Notes under the pieces: model-generated
Database searches by the model: none
What the model was told of the DNA's origin: nothing
Seen by the model: only the letters and a program-made list of their open reading frames with translations
Virus record (IMG/VR): IMGVR_UViG_3300025647_000118
Coordinates: 1 to 35,477 of that record
From: a virus
DNA length: 35,477 nt
Direction: 5' to 3' (one strand)
Shown here: piece by piece, positions 17,384 through 25,874 of the stretch
Layout of the letters: the number at the start of each line of letters is the position of its first letter
How positions within the stretch are numbered: the first letter of the stretch is position 1
Program-made: the position numbers and the translations under genes

Positions 17384-18298
17384 TTAGGCGTCGGCCGAGG
17401 CAGTCCAGTTGATCAATAGACCCTTTTCCCCAGCCAGGTTCACGACGTAGATCGGGTCGAACAGAACGAACGTGGCCCCCGTGATTGCCTCTGTCACGTT
17501 GTCTGCGTTGTCGTTTAGTCGCAGACTGATGTTCGGCCCAATCATTCCCGTCGAAGCCGTGATAGTATCGACAAGGAAGATGTCGGCCGCGTTCCGAGTC
17601 CGGAACACGACGTTGCGCACCTCGAGGTCGGTCGTCGCAGTGGTTCGAACATCGATACCGCCCACCGCGAAGTTGCCGTCCATGTAGAGGCCATCGATAA
17701 CAATGCGATCACCACCAACGATCGCAATGCCCGCATTAGCCCCAGCGGCCGCCGCGCCGTCAAACCGGAAGTTCTTGATGAGCATCCGGTTGGCCGCTGC
17801 CGTGGTGAGCACCACATCCGTGGCCTGGCCAGTCACATCCCGCCACTCGCAGTCGACGAGCGCAAAGTCTGCCGCCTGCACGTGGATGGGATTGGCCAAC
17901 TCATCGACTCCGCCAGTAAACAGCACGTTTTTGATCGTGCAGTTTGCGGCGGAGACAACAACGCTGGCTGTGGCTGCTGTCGTGAAGTTGACGGTGGGGC
18001 GGAGCGAGCCCGTCCCCATGCCGATGATCTGGACGCCTGCAACATCAAGCGTGATGCCGCCAGCCGCCGTCACGGTCTCGGTGTGCCCCGGCAAGACGAC
18101 AATCACGCTACCACGCGACGCCGTACAGCGCCCGATGGCGTAGTCGATGGTCGCGTAGGGATATGACATATTCCCTTCGTTGCCATCGGAGCCCAAAGTC
18201 GAGCTGACGAAATAGTATTCCGATGAGATGGGGAGCGCGCCCCCCACCATCGGGATACCAAAGCTCGTCACCCCATTCGGAAAGTCAGAATAAGGCAT
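17384..18298 (-). CDS. Beta-helix capsid-associated protein (304 aa)
   Basis: After an N-terminal part (MPYSDFPNGVTSFGIPMVGG) the sequence shows the rungs of a right-handed beta-helix: PYATIDYAIGRC, GSVIVVLPGHTETV, VQIIGMG, CTIKNVLFTGG, FALVDCEWRDV, MLIKNFRFDGA, IVIDGLYMDGN and LEVRNVVFRTR. Such pectate-lyase-like folds occur in phage decoration proteins and tailspikes. Its place directly after the major capsid gene favours a capsid decoration role over a tailspike. No catalytic acid pair is evident from the sequence. AAAGGA lies eleven bases upstream of the ATG. Confidence 0.7.
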   Translation of the reverse strand: MPYSDFPNGVTSFGIPMVGGALPISSEYYFVSSTLGSDGNEGNMSYPYATIDYAIGRCTASRGSVIVVLPGHTETVTAAGGITLDVAGVQIIGMGTGSLRPTVNFTTAATASVVVSAANCTIKNVLFTGGVDELANPIHVQAADFALVDCEWRDVTGQATDVVLTTAAANRMLIKNFRFDGAAAAGANAGIAIVGGDRIVIDGLYMDGNFAVGGIDVRTTATTDLEVRNVVFRTRNAADIFLVDTITASTGMIGPNISLRLNDNADNVTEAITGATFVLFDPIYVVNLAGEKGLLINWTASADA

Positions 18299-18325
18299 AG
18301 GAGTCGATCCTTTCCTGTTGCGGGA

Positions 18326-19237
18326 TTACGAGCTGGGGAACGAGCCCCAAACAGCGCGCGGGTCGTTGTAAAAGAAGCCGGCGCGCTGGTAGCCCTTGAC
18401 CAACAGATTGTCGGTCGTGAAGTCCACCTGCATGTCGGTTTCAAATGCAACGCGCTCGATGTGGATCAGGCCGTCGATGGAGGTGTCAAGGAACCATGCG
18501 CGGGTGTTCGTGAGATAATCCCACGCGATGTACTCCGACAGGCCACCGGACAGAGACCGCACCGCATTGACGTCGTTGTTCGCCGTGCCCGGGCGAAGCT
18601 CCGACTTCAGAAGGCGGATGGCCACCTTTTCCAGCTCGAGCGGAACGATCAAACGCTCCGCGCGGGCATAGATCTTGAGCCCAGCCTCATCGACGAAATC
18701 ACGCCGCACGCCAGTCATGCCGTCCAGTAGTGAGCCCTCATTCAGATCGGTGTCGGTCGACGGACGGTTAGCCCACGTTCCACCATCGTACGGGTGGTCG
18801 GTGGCACACATGGCCTTGCCGTCGCCGCCAATCTGAGTGTCGTAGGTGGTTGCCGTATTAAAGATCGACGCCGCCTCACGCTCCCAATACTGATTGAACG
18901 CCTTGACGAGACCCAAAGCCGTTGGCTTAAAGTCGGACTTGTAGAGGTTGTCGTCGATGGCTTTGCGCGTGATCGCGTAGCCAAGACCAACTTCGACCGG
19001 CTCCATATTGTAGACGTAGCGCTGGCCGGCAGAGTTGTCGAAGTGCGTCGACCCGCCTTCGGTCTTGAGTTCCGGCAGCCCAACGTATCGGGTTTGGACC
19101 GAGCGCTCCACCTGCAGTTTGCTGGTGCGCTTTGAGAAGACCTTGCCATAGTAGTTCGGCAGATCCTTGTACTGCCCCGTGACCTCCATGAGCCCCGGGA
19201 TGAGCAGGTCCTTGATTGCTGAGAGTGCGATTGCCAT
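18326..19237 (-). CDS. Major capsid protein, Mu gpT-like (303 aa)
   Basis: The protein fits the gpT-like branch of HK97-fold capsid proteins: MAIALSAIKDLLIPGLMEVTG at the start, YYGKVF with a Ser/Lys-rich stretch, then VGLGYAITRKAIDDNLYK and a helix (KAFNQYWEREAASIFN, about residues 112-127), LLDGMTGVRRDFVDEAGLKI, a P-domain-like EKVAIRLLKSELRPGTANND..., and WFLDTSIDGL...DNLLVKGYQRAGFFYNDPRAVWG at the C-terminus. It is preceded by scaffold and a decoration-like gene, the standard order. The 303-residue size is normal for this group and no delta domain is needed as a scaffold gene is present. Confidence 0.85.
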   Translation of the reverse strand: MAIALSAIKDLLIPGLMEVTGQYKDLPNYYGKVFSKRTSKLQVERSVQTRYVGLPELKTEGGSTHFDNSAGQRYVYNMEPVEVGLGYAITRKAIDDNLYKSDFKPTALGLVKAFNQYWEREAASIFNTATTYDTQIGGDGKAMCATDHPYDGGTWANRPSTDTDLNEGSLLDGMTGVRRDFVDEAGLKIYARAERLIVPLELEKVAIRLLKSELRPGTANNDVNAVRSLSGGLSEYIAWDYLTNTRAWFLDTSIDGLIHIERVAFETDMQVDFTTDNLLVKGYQRAGFFYNDPRAVWGSFPSS

Positions 19238-19251
19238 TGTGTCAGGCCCCC

Positions 19252-19848
19252 TTAGATGCCGGTCGAACCGGTAATGTTGGCCGCGACGATCACCCAGTTG
19301 TAGCTGGAGGAATCATCGGCTCCGTTCGGCGCATTCGGCGAAACCTCCGACCAGAGATCCACGACACGAAACGGCAGTGTTGCCGTCGTTGCCAGGGTTG
19401 ACTGGTCCAAGGTTGCGCCGGAGAGGCCGGTCACCGTTGATCCCGTGCCGATCGAGACGTCAGCGTTCGCGCCAACGTCCGCACGGGTGATGGCCGTGCC
19501 ACTGGAAGCCACGAGAAACCGTGGCGCGACGCCAAGGATGCACGGGACCACATACGCCTCGACATCGCCAGATGCGTTAGCTCCAGGCCAATACGGCCTG
19601 TTGACGACGCGGCCCTCGGCGGAGTCGTGGTACTTGCAGCCGACGAAAACGCCCCACAGTTGGCTTGCGGCGGTCGATGCGGTCCACTGAGCAATGTAGC
19701 CCGTGTTCAACATCTTCACCGGATCGCCCTTGTAGATCTTGGTGGTGTTGGCGGATGCGATTTTGGCAGTGCGCAGCTCGAAATTCGGCGCCGCTCCACC
19801 GCCAACTCCAATCGGCCTGAAGCCGAAAGCAGTCTGAGTGTTTGCCAT
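19252..19848 (-). CDS. Head decoration-like structural protein (198 aa)
   Basis: It begins MANTQTAFGFRPIGVGGGAAP, a start shared by a common phage head-protein family, and continues with short strands: IYKGDPVKMLNTGYI, WGVFVGCKYHD, NRPYWPGA and VEAYVVPCI. It is a small beta protein just before the capsid gene, the place of decoration or stabilising proteins. AGGGA lies seven bases before the ATG. A terminator-like hairpin stands about 100 bases upstream. Confidence 0.75.
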   Translation of the reverse strand: MANTQTAFGFRPIGVGGGAAPNFELRTAKIASANTTKIYKGDPVKMLNTGYIAQWTASTAASQLWGVFVGCKYHDSAEGRVVNRPYWPGANASGDVEAYVVPCILGVAPRFLVASSGTAITRADVGANADVSIGTGSTVTGLSGATLDQSTLATTATLPFRVVDLWSEVSPNAPNGADDSSSYNWVIVAANITGSTGI

Positions 19849-19912
19849 TTTGGTTTCCCTTTTTTGGCAGAGGTTTAGCTGACGCCGAACGCTCGTCGGG
19901 TCTCGCTGCTAT

Positions 19913-19933
19913 CCTGCAGCGGCATGCTGCAGG
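19913..19933. repeat. 7-bp inverted repeat upstream of the decoration gene
   Basis: CCTGCAG (19913-19919) and CTGCAGG (19927-19933) flank CGGCATG. Together with the neighbouring terminator-like hairpin it makes the 146-bp gap before the decoration gene structured. Confidence 0.4.
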
Positions 19934-19949
19934 TACGCCGGAACGAGAA

Positions 19950-19970
19950 AGGGCGGCACAAGGCCGCCCT
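19950..19970 (-). terminator. Terminator-like hairpin upstream of the capsid block
   Basis: AGGGCGGC (19950-19957) and GCCGCCCT (19963-19970) are perfect partners around a five-base loop; on the minus strand the sequence continues TTCTCGTT. No promoter is evident between it and the decoration gene. Confidence 0.6.
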
Positions 19971-19994
19971 ACTCAAACAAATCTGCAATCGCGC

Positions 19995-20582
19995 TCAGCT
20001 ATCGATGTCGACCTGCCGAGAGTACGATGGGCGCAAAGCCGGATCCGATGCCTCAACTTCGCGCTTGGCAAAGTTGAGCCGGGCCGCTGCCGGCGATTGA
20101 TCGTCGAAATACCCGGCGAGAGTTGCTTCGTTGCGCGGGCGCCGCTGCTTCATTTTTTCCGCCATCGCAGCCTGTCGCTCCTCGGCTCGAGACTGAGCAA
20201 CAAACATCTCCGGACACTCCATAAGGACGAGCCCTTCCAGTTCGACCGGATACTCCGGATGGCGATCCGCCGGCACCTCGCGCCAACCGTTACGCTTGAG
20301 GTTTGAGATGTTGGCAAGATCAGGTTCGCCCAGCGTGCTCTTGCGGCGCCACTGATAGACCATGCCGTCAGGAATCAGTTCCTTCGGGATGTGATACTGG
20401 GATGACCCCGACGGGATCGGGTCGCGCGTGAGGACTTCGCCTGTGATGGGATGTGTGAACGATAGCCCGCCGGCACGGGCTGGCTCACGCGCCCTCTCCC
20501 GCTCTGGCGTGCGCTCGCTTGTGACAGGCTCGCGTGCCTTTTCGCGGTCTGGCTTTTCCTTGGTTGCGGCTTGTGCTGCCAT
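19995..20582 (-). CDS. Conserved phage head-module protein of unknown function (195 aa)
   Basis: The first 37 residues are highly charged (REKAREP, RTPERERAREPA) and probably disordered. The core has YHIPKELIPDGMVYQWRRKS (about residues 63-82), LKRNGWREVPADRHPEY and ELEGLVLMECPEMF, a set of motifs I recognise from phage proteins located between scaffold and capsid, with no known function. The C-terminal third is a charged helix. The ribosome site is AAGGAG, eight bases before the ATG. It may be a minor head or assembly protein. Confidence 0.7.
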   Translation of the reverse strand: MAAQAATKEKPDREKAREPVTSERTPERERAREPARAGGLSFTHPITGEVLTRDPIPSGSSQYHIPKELIPDGMVYQWRRKSTLGEPDLANISNLKRNGWREVPADRHPEYPVELEGLVLMECPEMFVAQSRAEERQAAMAEKMKQRRPRNEATLAGYFDDQSPAAARLNFAKREVEASDPALRPSYSRQVDIDS

Positions 20583-20600
20583 GATATGTGCTCCTTGCGC

Positions 20601-21635
20601 TTAGGCGCCGATGAGGCCCTGGTTGCGGGCCTTGATGAGATTCTTGGCGTAGGCTGTCGGCGTCATGCCCATGGCCTCTGCCATTTCGCGTTGCTCGGCC
20701 GTCAGTCGGACTTGGTAGCGGCCGTCCTCCCGCTGCGTAACGACGGCGCCGTCCCGAGAGACGGGAGCGGCAACGCGCTTTGTCTGCGGTGTCGACGCTG
20801 GCTTGGACTCAGTGCTGACAACAACGCCATCATCCTCCACCTTCTCTGGTGGCGCGTCGCGGAACCCCATCTTTTCGTCGATGTAGGCAAAATACTGATC
20901 GGTGCCAGGCTTTACGTCGTCCGATAGCGCCGCATAGTGAGCTGCCTGTGCCTTCGCGAATTTCTTCGCGTCGTGCATCGGTGCGCACTCTGGGTGGTCA
21001 CGGAACCACTGCTGCTCACGCGTTCCGAACTGCCGCAGAAACGCATTGAAGTCGTCAGCCGGTTCGTCGGCCTCATGCTTCGTTTCTGACGCCTTCTTTG
21101 CGCGGTCCTTTGCTTGCTCCAGTCGGGTCTTAAGCTCGCTTTCGCCTGACTTCAGATCGGCGTGCCGCGCACGGGCTTCGGCAAGTTTGTCGGCGGCTTC
21201 CGTAACGGCATCGTAATCGCCAGCCTCGAGCGCTTCCTTGTGCGCGCGCTTCAGTGCTGCGATTTCTGCGTCCGTCCGGCCGAGCGCATTAGAGACGGCG
21301 TAATAGTCAGCCTCCGTTGCGCGCGCTTCCGTGACAGCTAGAGACGTCGACTTTTCGTGTGCCGTCTTTTCCGCAGCGATGCGGCGCGCACGCTCAGCCT
21401 CCGTCTTCTCGTTAGCTTCCCTGAGGCGCCGATCCCATAACTCCTGATCGCTCACCTTAGGTGTGGCAAGCTTGGTCTCCTTGACCTCGCTCGCCTTGGC
21501 TGGGGCCGGCTCCACCTTTGTTGCAGGTGGCGCAGCGGCAGGAGCCGCTGATGCCGGGTCCTGGCCTGCATACGGCGCCTCTAGCGCCTGGATCTCCTCC
21601 TCGGAGAGGTCGATCACAAAATCATCGCTTGCCAT
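20601..21635 (-). CDS. Capsid scaffolding protein (344 aa)
   Basis: Acidic N-terminus (DDFVIDLSEEEIQALEAP), an Ala/Pro-rich linker to about residue 60, a long charged coiled coil (about 65-195), and a C-terminal helical segment (RYQVRLTAEQREMAEAMG). That layout, with its place between the portal group and the capsid gene, is typical of scaffolding proteins, which guide procapsid assembly and leave before maturation. No protease motif is visible. GAGGTGATCG precedes the ATG directly. Confidence 0.8.
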   Translation of the reverse strand: MASDDFVIDLSEEEIQALEAPYAGQDPASAAPAAAPPATKVEPAPAKASEVKETKLATPKVSDQELWDRRLREANEKTEAERARRIAAEKTAHEKSTSLAVTEARATEADYYAVSNALGRTDAEIAALKRAHKEALEAGDYDAVTEAADKLAEARARHADLKSGESELKTRLEQAKDRAKKASETKHEADEPADDFNAFLRQFGTREQQWFRDHPECAPMHDAKKFAKAQAAHYAALSDDVKPGTDQYFAYIDEKMGFRDAPPEKVEDDGVVVSTESKPASTPQTKRVAAPVSRDGAVVTQREDGRYQVRLTAEQREMAEAMGMTPTAYAKNLIKARNQGLIGA

Positions 21636-21643
21636 CGATCACC

Positions 21644-22066
21644 TCACCAGATCACGGATGGATCGTCTATTACGCCGCGCAGCATGACGGACCGGATAAT
21701 GCGACACGACACGCCATGCAGTGCGATTTCCCAGCCATCGGACGGCCGGTACACAACCCAGGAATGTATATTCGGGGCCTCGCCTTCGAACTTGAACATC
21801 CCGCTCCGGTCGAATTTGAAGGCGGCTGCACCACACTTGAGCAATAGGCCAGCCTTGCCCTGGAACCGATCCTCGTCCTTGACGCGCTCCGGCATGATAA
21901 TGCCGCCTGCCGTCTTCTCTGGCCGAATGTAGGTCGCCAACAGAACGTCATCATCGAAAAGGCGATACTGATCCACGGCAGAGCCAAGTGCCTTCAGAAT
22001 TGACTCTTTGATATCCAGGCTCTTGGAAAGCTCCTGAATTCGTTGCGACATCAGAGCATTGCTCAT
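21644..22066 (-). CDS. GroES-like co-chaperonin (140 aa)
   Basis: From about residue 36 the sequence follows the chaperonin-10 fold: FDDDVLLATYIRPEKTAGGIIMPERVKDED (in parts), then GLLLKCGAAAFK, IHSWVVYRPSDGWEI and CRIIRSVMLRGVI. The EKTAGGIIMP stretch lines up with the GroES mobile loop, whose hydrophobic tripeptide binds GroEL; here it is IIM in place of IVL. Phage co-chaperonins such as T4 gp31 replace GroES to fold the capsid protein. No GroEL-like gene is in the window. It precedes scaffold and capsid genes, which fits. The ATG at 22066 has GGAGA about eleven bases upstream; in-frame upstream codons exist but have no ribosome site. Confidence 0.75.
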   Translation of the reverse strand: MSNALMSQRIQELSKSLDIKESILKALGSAVDQYRLFDDDVLLATYIRPEKTAGGIIMPERVKDEDRFQGKAGLLLKCGAAAFKFDRSGMFKFEGEAPNIHSWVVYRPSDGWEIALHGVSCRIIRSVMLRGVIDDPSVIW

Positions 22067-22143
22067 GCGGTCTGATTCTCCATAAAGGTTTGATCTCCAC
22101 CCCGGCGCGGGATGGCGCTCACGCACGCAACAGAAGGCTACAA

Positions 22144-22353
22144 TCAGGTTCGCGGGTCGGCTGGGTCGCTCTCCCGCTCGATCTCTTCGCACCACTGCAT
22201 GACGTCGGACAGTGCCTGCAAATACCCGCAGCGCGAGCGGTACGTTGCAAAGTCGGGCAGTGCGCCATTGACAATGCTCGCGGTGCGGTCCTCCATCTCC
22301 TCGCGAATGCGTTTCGACAAAAGACGCATCAATCTCAGGTCGGCCGGATGCAT
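22144..22353 (-). CDS. Small helical phage protein of the portal region (69 aa)
   Basis: A 69-residue helical protein with the pattern LRLMRLLSKRIREEMEDRT...LPDFATYRSRCGYLQAL...WCEEIERE, which I recognise as a widespread small phage protein near portal genes, function unknown. Its ATG overlaps the stop of the 146-aa gene (ATGA). No good ribosome site is seen, which suggests coupling or, less likely, a -1 frameshift fusion with the upstream gene (see findings). Confidence 0.7.
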   Translation of the reverse strand: MHPADLRLMRLLSKRIREEMEDRTASIVNGALPDFATYRSRCGYLQALSDVMQWCEEIERESDPADPRT

Positions 22354-22793
22354 CAGCGCTTCACGCGTCCGCCGCGGGCAAACGCTGGGGGGGGAGCGGC
22401 ACCAGGAGGCAGCCCACCTGGTGCTGCGCCCGCCGGCATCATGGGCGGCATGGGAGGTGGCATCGGCGGCATGGGTGGTGGCGGACCGACCGGGACAGGC
22501 ATCGCACCTGCGGGCTTTTCATCGCCACCAGCGCCCTTGTTCGGCGACACAACGATGTTGACCACTGTCGTCGATGCTGACGGCTTCTTGCGACCAGCGC
22601 GATCGAGACGCTTGCGCGAACTCATGCCGCCGACCACGTCACCAAATCCCGCATCATCGTCGGAAACGGCACCGCCTGCCGCGCGCATCTTCGGCGTGGT
22701 CCCGCGTGTGGAATAAGGTGACGAACCGTCGCCCGCACACCGCCCCACCATCCGCTCAGTTCTTGCGAAGGCGCTGTCCTTCATGTTTTTCAT
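22353..22793 (-). CDS. Pro/Met-rich basic phage protein (146 aa)
   Basis: The N-terminal half is Gly/Ser/Arg-rich with SSRKRLDRAGRKK (about residues 56-68). Residues about 95-135 are almost all Pro, Met, Gly and Ala (PPPPMPPMPPPMPPMMPAG), and the end is ARGGRVKR. Low-complexity proteins with this end recur beside portal genes in related phages, with no known function. The ribosome site AGGAG overlaps the portal stop and is seven bases from the ATG at 22793. A C8 run near its end makes a possible slippery site. Confidence 0.65.
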   Translation of the reverse strand: MKNMKDSAFARTERMVGRCAGDGSSPYSTRGTTPKMRAAGGAVSDDDAGFGDVVGGMSSRKRLDRAGRKKPSASTTVVNIVVSPNKGAGGDEKPAGAMPVPVGPPPPMPPMPPPMPPMMPAGAAPGGLPPGAAPPPAFARGGRVKR

Positions 22794-22803
22794 GTTGTGG
22801 CTC

Positions 22804-25086
22804 CTAGTTGCGGTAGAGGGGGACTTTGTCCGTGTCCAAGAAATCTTCAACCAGCGCTTCGCTTTCAGGGTGAACCGCCAGATTGCCGGCCAGCTTCAAC
22901 TTCTCGATCATCAGCTTTGTGTCGCGATCCTTTTCCTTTTCGATCGCGTCGGCTTCGCGCTCCAGGCGAGCGTTCTCCGCGTTGATCAGCGCAACGGCGA
23001 GTTTTGGGTCGATTGGCGGAGCCTGCTCGGCCGTCGCGTTTGGATCGCCGGGCTTGGGCTGCATTTTTAGCTGCTCGATCGCCAGCTTCAATTGGCGATC
23101 CCGCTCGTTGTCCTGCAGTTTTGCGCCCAACTCCGCCTGCTTGAACTGTGTGTTCATTTGTGCAACGAGGAGCCTTGGGTCGGGCGGCATTTGGGCCGCC
23201 GGTTGTGGCGGCAGGAACAGGTCATCGTAGTCGTCGATGCCGAGCATTTGCAGGACACGCTCATCGACCTTGCGTGGATCGTACAGATTGGGGTTGGCGG
23301 CCTGGAGCTGCTTGATGCCGATCGCCCGCATCATGCGCTGCATATGGCTTGGCGTGTTCGGGTCGGCCTGTGGAATGAGGTCAATGTTAGCCAGCGCCTG
23401 CCGCAACGCATCTTCGTTCCATTTTCCTTCTGTGCGCCGCGCGTGGCGCCACAACCCTTCTGGGTCCTCCTCAAACAACCGTTTTAGGAGCCGGAATTCC
23501 TCGCTCTGCGATGAGTGCAGACCTTTGTGAACAGCAGCCTCCACTTTGGTGGCCTGTTCGATCAATGCCAAGGTTGTTCCAACCGGCGCGTCTTGCTTGC
23601 CTTCGCCAACGGAAATTTCAGCCATATTGCCAACGCCACGTCCATTCTGGCGCAATGCGTCGAGGAACTGCATAAAGGCAGGGCCTGGCTCTTTATATGG
23701 TAGGGCCATAACCAAGTCCTGGATACGCCGGCCGTCGCCACCTTGGATCGGCGAACCGCCACCGGGAGGCACGCGGAAGTTGTTCGTCATCTGCCGGGTG
23801 CCGTCTTTGAGATAGAGGAACCCGGGGAAGTTGGCCAACATGCCAGCGTCAAGAACTTCCCGCGTGCCGGCTGTCAGCGCCGTGGCAATGTTGCCCAGGA
23901 TGTGTAACAGGCCAATGCCATAGAAGCCAAAACCTTTGATGTAGTAATACTCAACAAACGTCTCGCGCGTTTTGTATTCGTCGTCGCCCTCGTCCCAGTT
24001 GCGTGAGATTTCGAGGATTTGTTGCGCGTTCTTATCGATCGTTACGCGGTATGGCAGTGGCAACCCCGTAACCTTGCCATTTCGTTTGTGCTCGAACCCA
24101 TCGATGTTAAGCTCGCAGTAGCACTCCCATAGCTCGTAATCCTGGTCCTCGAGTCGATCTTGTGGCGGCGTTATGCCTGATGTCGCGTTCAAGGCTTGTT
24201 GGACACGGTCTGGCGCGTTGGGCTGTGCCGACGTGTCGACGTCAGCATAGACACCCAACAGCTTCATGCGGATCATGTCAGACTGCTTCATTCTGACAAC
24301 GTGCGTGACGCGCGCGGCAGAGGACAGGTCAACGGCCGCGTTTGACACGATCAAATCTTTTGCGTCAACGTACTCTGAAACCGGCCGGTTTTTTAGGGGC
24401 GAATGGTAGAGCTTCTTGAACCCGCTTCCACCGAAGCCGGTCATGAACAGCATGCGCTTTGTGTCGGGGTAATAATCCGACGCTGTTGTTGTTAGGTGAC
24501 CGTTCATGTCCCGCTCAAGGGTCTCAGCCTGCTTGTCGGTGTCCTTTGTGTGCGCGCCGATGTTCTTGACTTTGACGGGACCTGATGCAGGCAAAAGCTC
24601 CGCCGACGCGTGAGCCATAAACCGGATGCACGCTTCAAGCAGGATAGGATCCCGCACCGTCGACATGCCCTCCAACGGGGCGCCGGATGCGACCGATGCC
24701 TTGGGGTCACTCAATTTCAATCCCAACAATTCGATACCGCGTGCGCGTGTCTCAAGCCATTCGGATCGTGACCGATCATCAGAATCGATGGCCTGGCACA
24801 GGTCGCCACAAATGCGGGAGAGTTCGCCCGCTCCAATCTTCTCGACGAGGTTTTCTGTGTGCCCAGTGACTTTCTGTGAGCGCGTCGGCTGTGGATTGAG
24901 ATCGATGATCACGCTACCGTCTGGCAGTGGGACCTCGATCGTGCCTTCGTCCGTCATTCCGGGCATTGCGTTGGCGGGATCATCGTCGGTCACGCCTTCC
25001 ACAACGACGTCGAAATCAGCATCAACAATCGGATCCTGTTCGACAATCGGAGTAGACAAGGCTTTTGATGCGATCCCGCCAGCCAT
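22804..25086 (-). CDS. Portal protein, P22-like class (760 aa)
   Basis: The protein forms the dodecameric DNA channel at one capsid vertex and docks terminase. It has the size and layout of large podovirus portals: an N-terminal acidic extension, ILLEACIRFMAHASAELLPASGP (about residues 150-172), the FMTGFGGSGFKKLYHSPL stretch (about 216-233), EFVEYYYIKGFGFYG, a crown-entry helix region with FPGFLYLKDGTRQ, EISVGEGKQDAPVGTTLALIEQ (about 487-508), and a long charged C-terminal helix that probably forms a barrel. The ATG at 25086 has AAGGA nine bases upstream. The C-terminal Gln/Pro-rich region (about 640-700) is a linker. Confidence 0.85.
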   Translation of the reverse strand: MAGGIASKALSTPIVEQDPIVDADFDVVVEGVTDDDPANAMPGMTDEGTIEVPLPDGSVIIDLNPQPTRSQKVTGHTENLVEKIGAGELSRICGDLCQAIDSDDRSRSEWLETRARGIELLGLKLSDPKASVASGAPLEGMSTVRDPILLEACIRFMAHASAELLPASGPVKVKNIGAHTKDTDKQAETLERDMNGHLTTTASDYYPDTKRMLFMTGFGGSGFKKLYHSPLKNRPVSEYVDAKDLIVSNAAVDLSSAARVTHVVRMKQSDMIRMKLLGVYADVDTSAQPNAPDRVQQALNATSGITPPQDRLEDQDYELWECYCELNIDGFEHKRNGKVTGLPLPYRVTIDKNAQQILEISRNWDEGDDEYKTRETFVEYYYIKGFGFYGIGLLHILGNIATALTAGTREVLDAGMLANFPGFLYLKDGTRQMTNNFRVPPGGGSPIQGGDGRRIQDLVMALPYKEPGPAFMQFLDALRQNGRGVGNMAEISVGEGKQDAPVGTTLALIEQATKVEAAVHKGLHSSQSEEFRLLKRLFEEDPEGLWRHARRTEGKWNEDALRQALANIDLIPQADPNTPSHMQRMMRAIGIKQLQAANPNLYDPRKVDERVLQMLGIDDYDDLFLPPQPAAQMPPDPRLLVAQMNTQFKQAELGAKLQDNERDRQLKLAIEQLKMQPKPGDPNATAEQAPPIDPKLAVALINAENARLEREADAIEKEKDRDTKLMIEKLKLAGNLAVHPESEALVEDFLDTDKVPLYRN

Positions 25087-25098
25087 CAATCTGTTTCC

Positions 25099-25344
25099 TT
25101 AATTCGGGGCGCCGGTCATGGCGTCCTCATCGCCAGGGGCTGCGCCGTTCTGTGTGCTGTGGACGAGCGAATGAACGCGCGCCGTGAGGTCCTGCATCCG
25201 GGTGAGATGCCTATGGAACGCAGCCCAGTCGGTCCGCACGCCGTTGACGGCGAGATGCGATGCGGCTTGGTTTGCATTGTGAATCAGGATGCCGACGATG
25301 TCGTCGGCTGTGATGTCCATGTTGTTGTCGGTCATATGGCTCAC
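25099..25344 (-). CDS. Small helical protein upstream of portal (81 aa)
   Basis: The core is helical: ADDIVGILIHNANQAASHLAV and WAAFHRHLTRMQDLTARVH. No family is recognised. The GTG at 25344 overlaps the upstream stop (GTGA), which favours it by coupling; an in-frame ATG at 25335 is the alternative and would give 78 residues. Neither has a strong ribosome site. It lies between the pyrophosphatase-domain gene and portal, so a packaging or portal accessory role is conceivable but unproven. Confidence 0.6.
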   Translation of the reverse strand: MSHMTDNNMDITADDIVGILIHNANQAASHLAVNGVRTDWAAFHRHLTRMQDLTARVHSLVHSTQNGAAPGDEDAMTGAPN

Positions 25345-25874
25345 ATGGCTAGAGGTTGAGTTGTGTCGGACTTCACTAGCCAGCGTTTGAACTGGCCAAT
25401 GTTCATCCTGGTCACGCCGCCAACGCGGTCGTCGGCTTTACCGTCGGAGAACGCCTTACGATACGTGGCAATCGCTTCGTCCTTGGTATCGAAGCCGGCC
25501 ATCACCTTGTGTTCGTCAAATGCGCCAGTCTTGGCGTCGACCTGGTCAATGACCCAAAGAACCTGACTAAGCGGGTTAGCCCCGATGTAGAGGTCCACGT
25601 GATCATCATCGGCGCCGACTGAGCGCTTGATGTAGCCGTAGGTCGCAGGCATGACGACGGACCACGTCTTGCCGTTGGCTGCGCGTCCTGATCGGATGGA
25701 GCCCTTTGGATTCTCGATCGTGATCTTGAGACCATTCCAGGTCAGGTGACCCTTGCGGTAGTTGCCGGCCTGCTTTGCGGCGTCGCTGGGTTTTCTCTCT
25801 GCCTTGGCTTCAGCCTCACGTACGTGCTCACGAGCCAAGCGTATTGCTCGAGAGACGACGTCGGGCCCGCTCAT
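25341..25874 (-). CDS. Inorganic-pyrophosphatase-domain protein (InPase, phage polyvalent type; 177 aa)
   Basis: After a charged helix (residues 1-40) comes the domain: YRKGHLTWNGLKITIENPKGS (about 38-58, shown in part), YGYIKRSVGADDDHVDLYIG (about 80-99), VIDQVDAKTGAFDEHKVMAGF, and MNIGQFKRWL at the end. This is the phage InPase domain family, usually one module of large polyvalent proteins, distantly like soluble pyrophosphatases; the GADDDHVD acidic cluster would bind metal. Here it stands alone between terminase and portal. The ATG overlaps the stop of a 32-codon membrane peptide (ATGA). A role in hydrolysing pyrophosphate or in modifying a phosphate compound is inferred from family name only. 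Confidence 0.75.
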   Translation of the reverse strand: MSGPDVVSRAIRLAREHVREAEAKAERKPSDAAKQAGNYRKGHLTWNGLKITIENPKGSIRSGRAANGKTWSVVMPATYGYIKRSVGADDDHVDLYIGANPLSQVLWVIDQVDAKTGAFDEHKVMAGFDTKDEAIATYRKAFSDGKADDRVGGVTRMNIGQFKRWLVKSDTTQPLAM

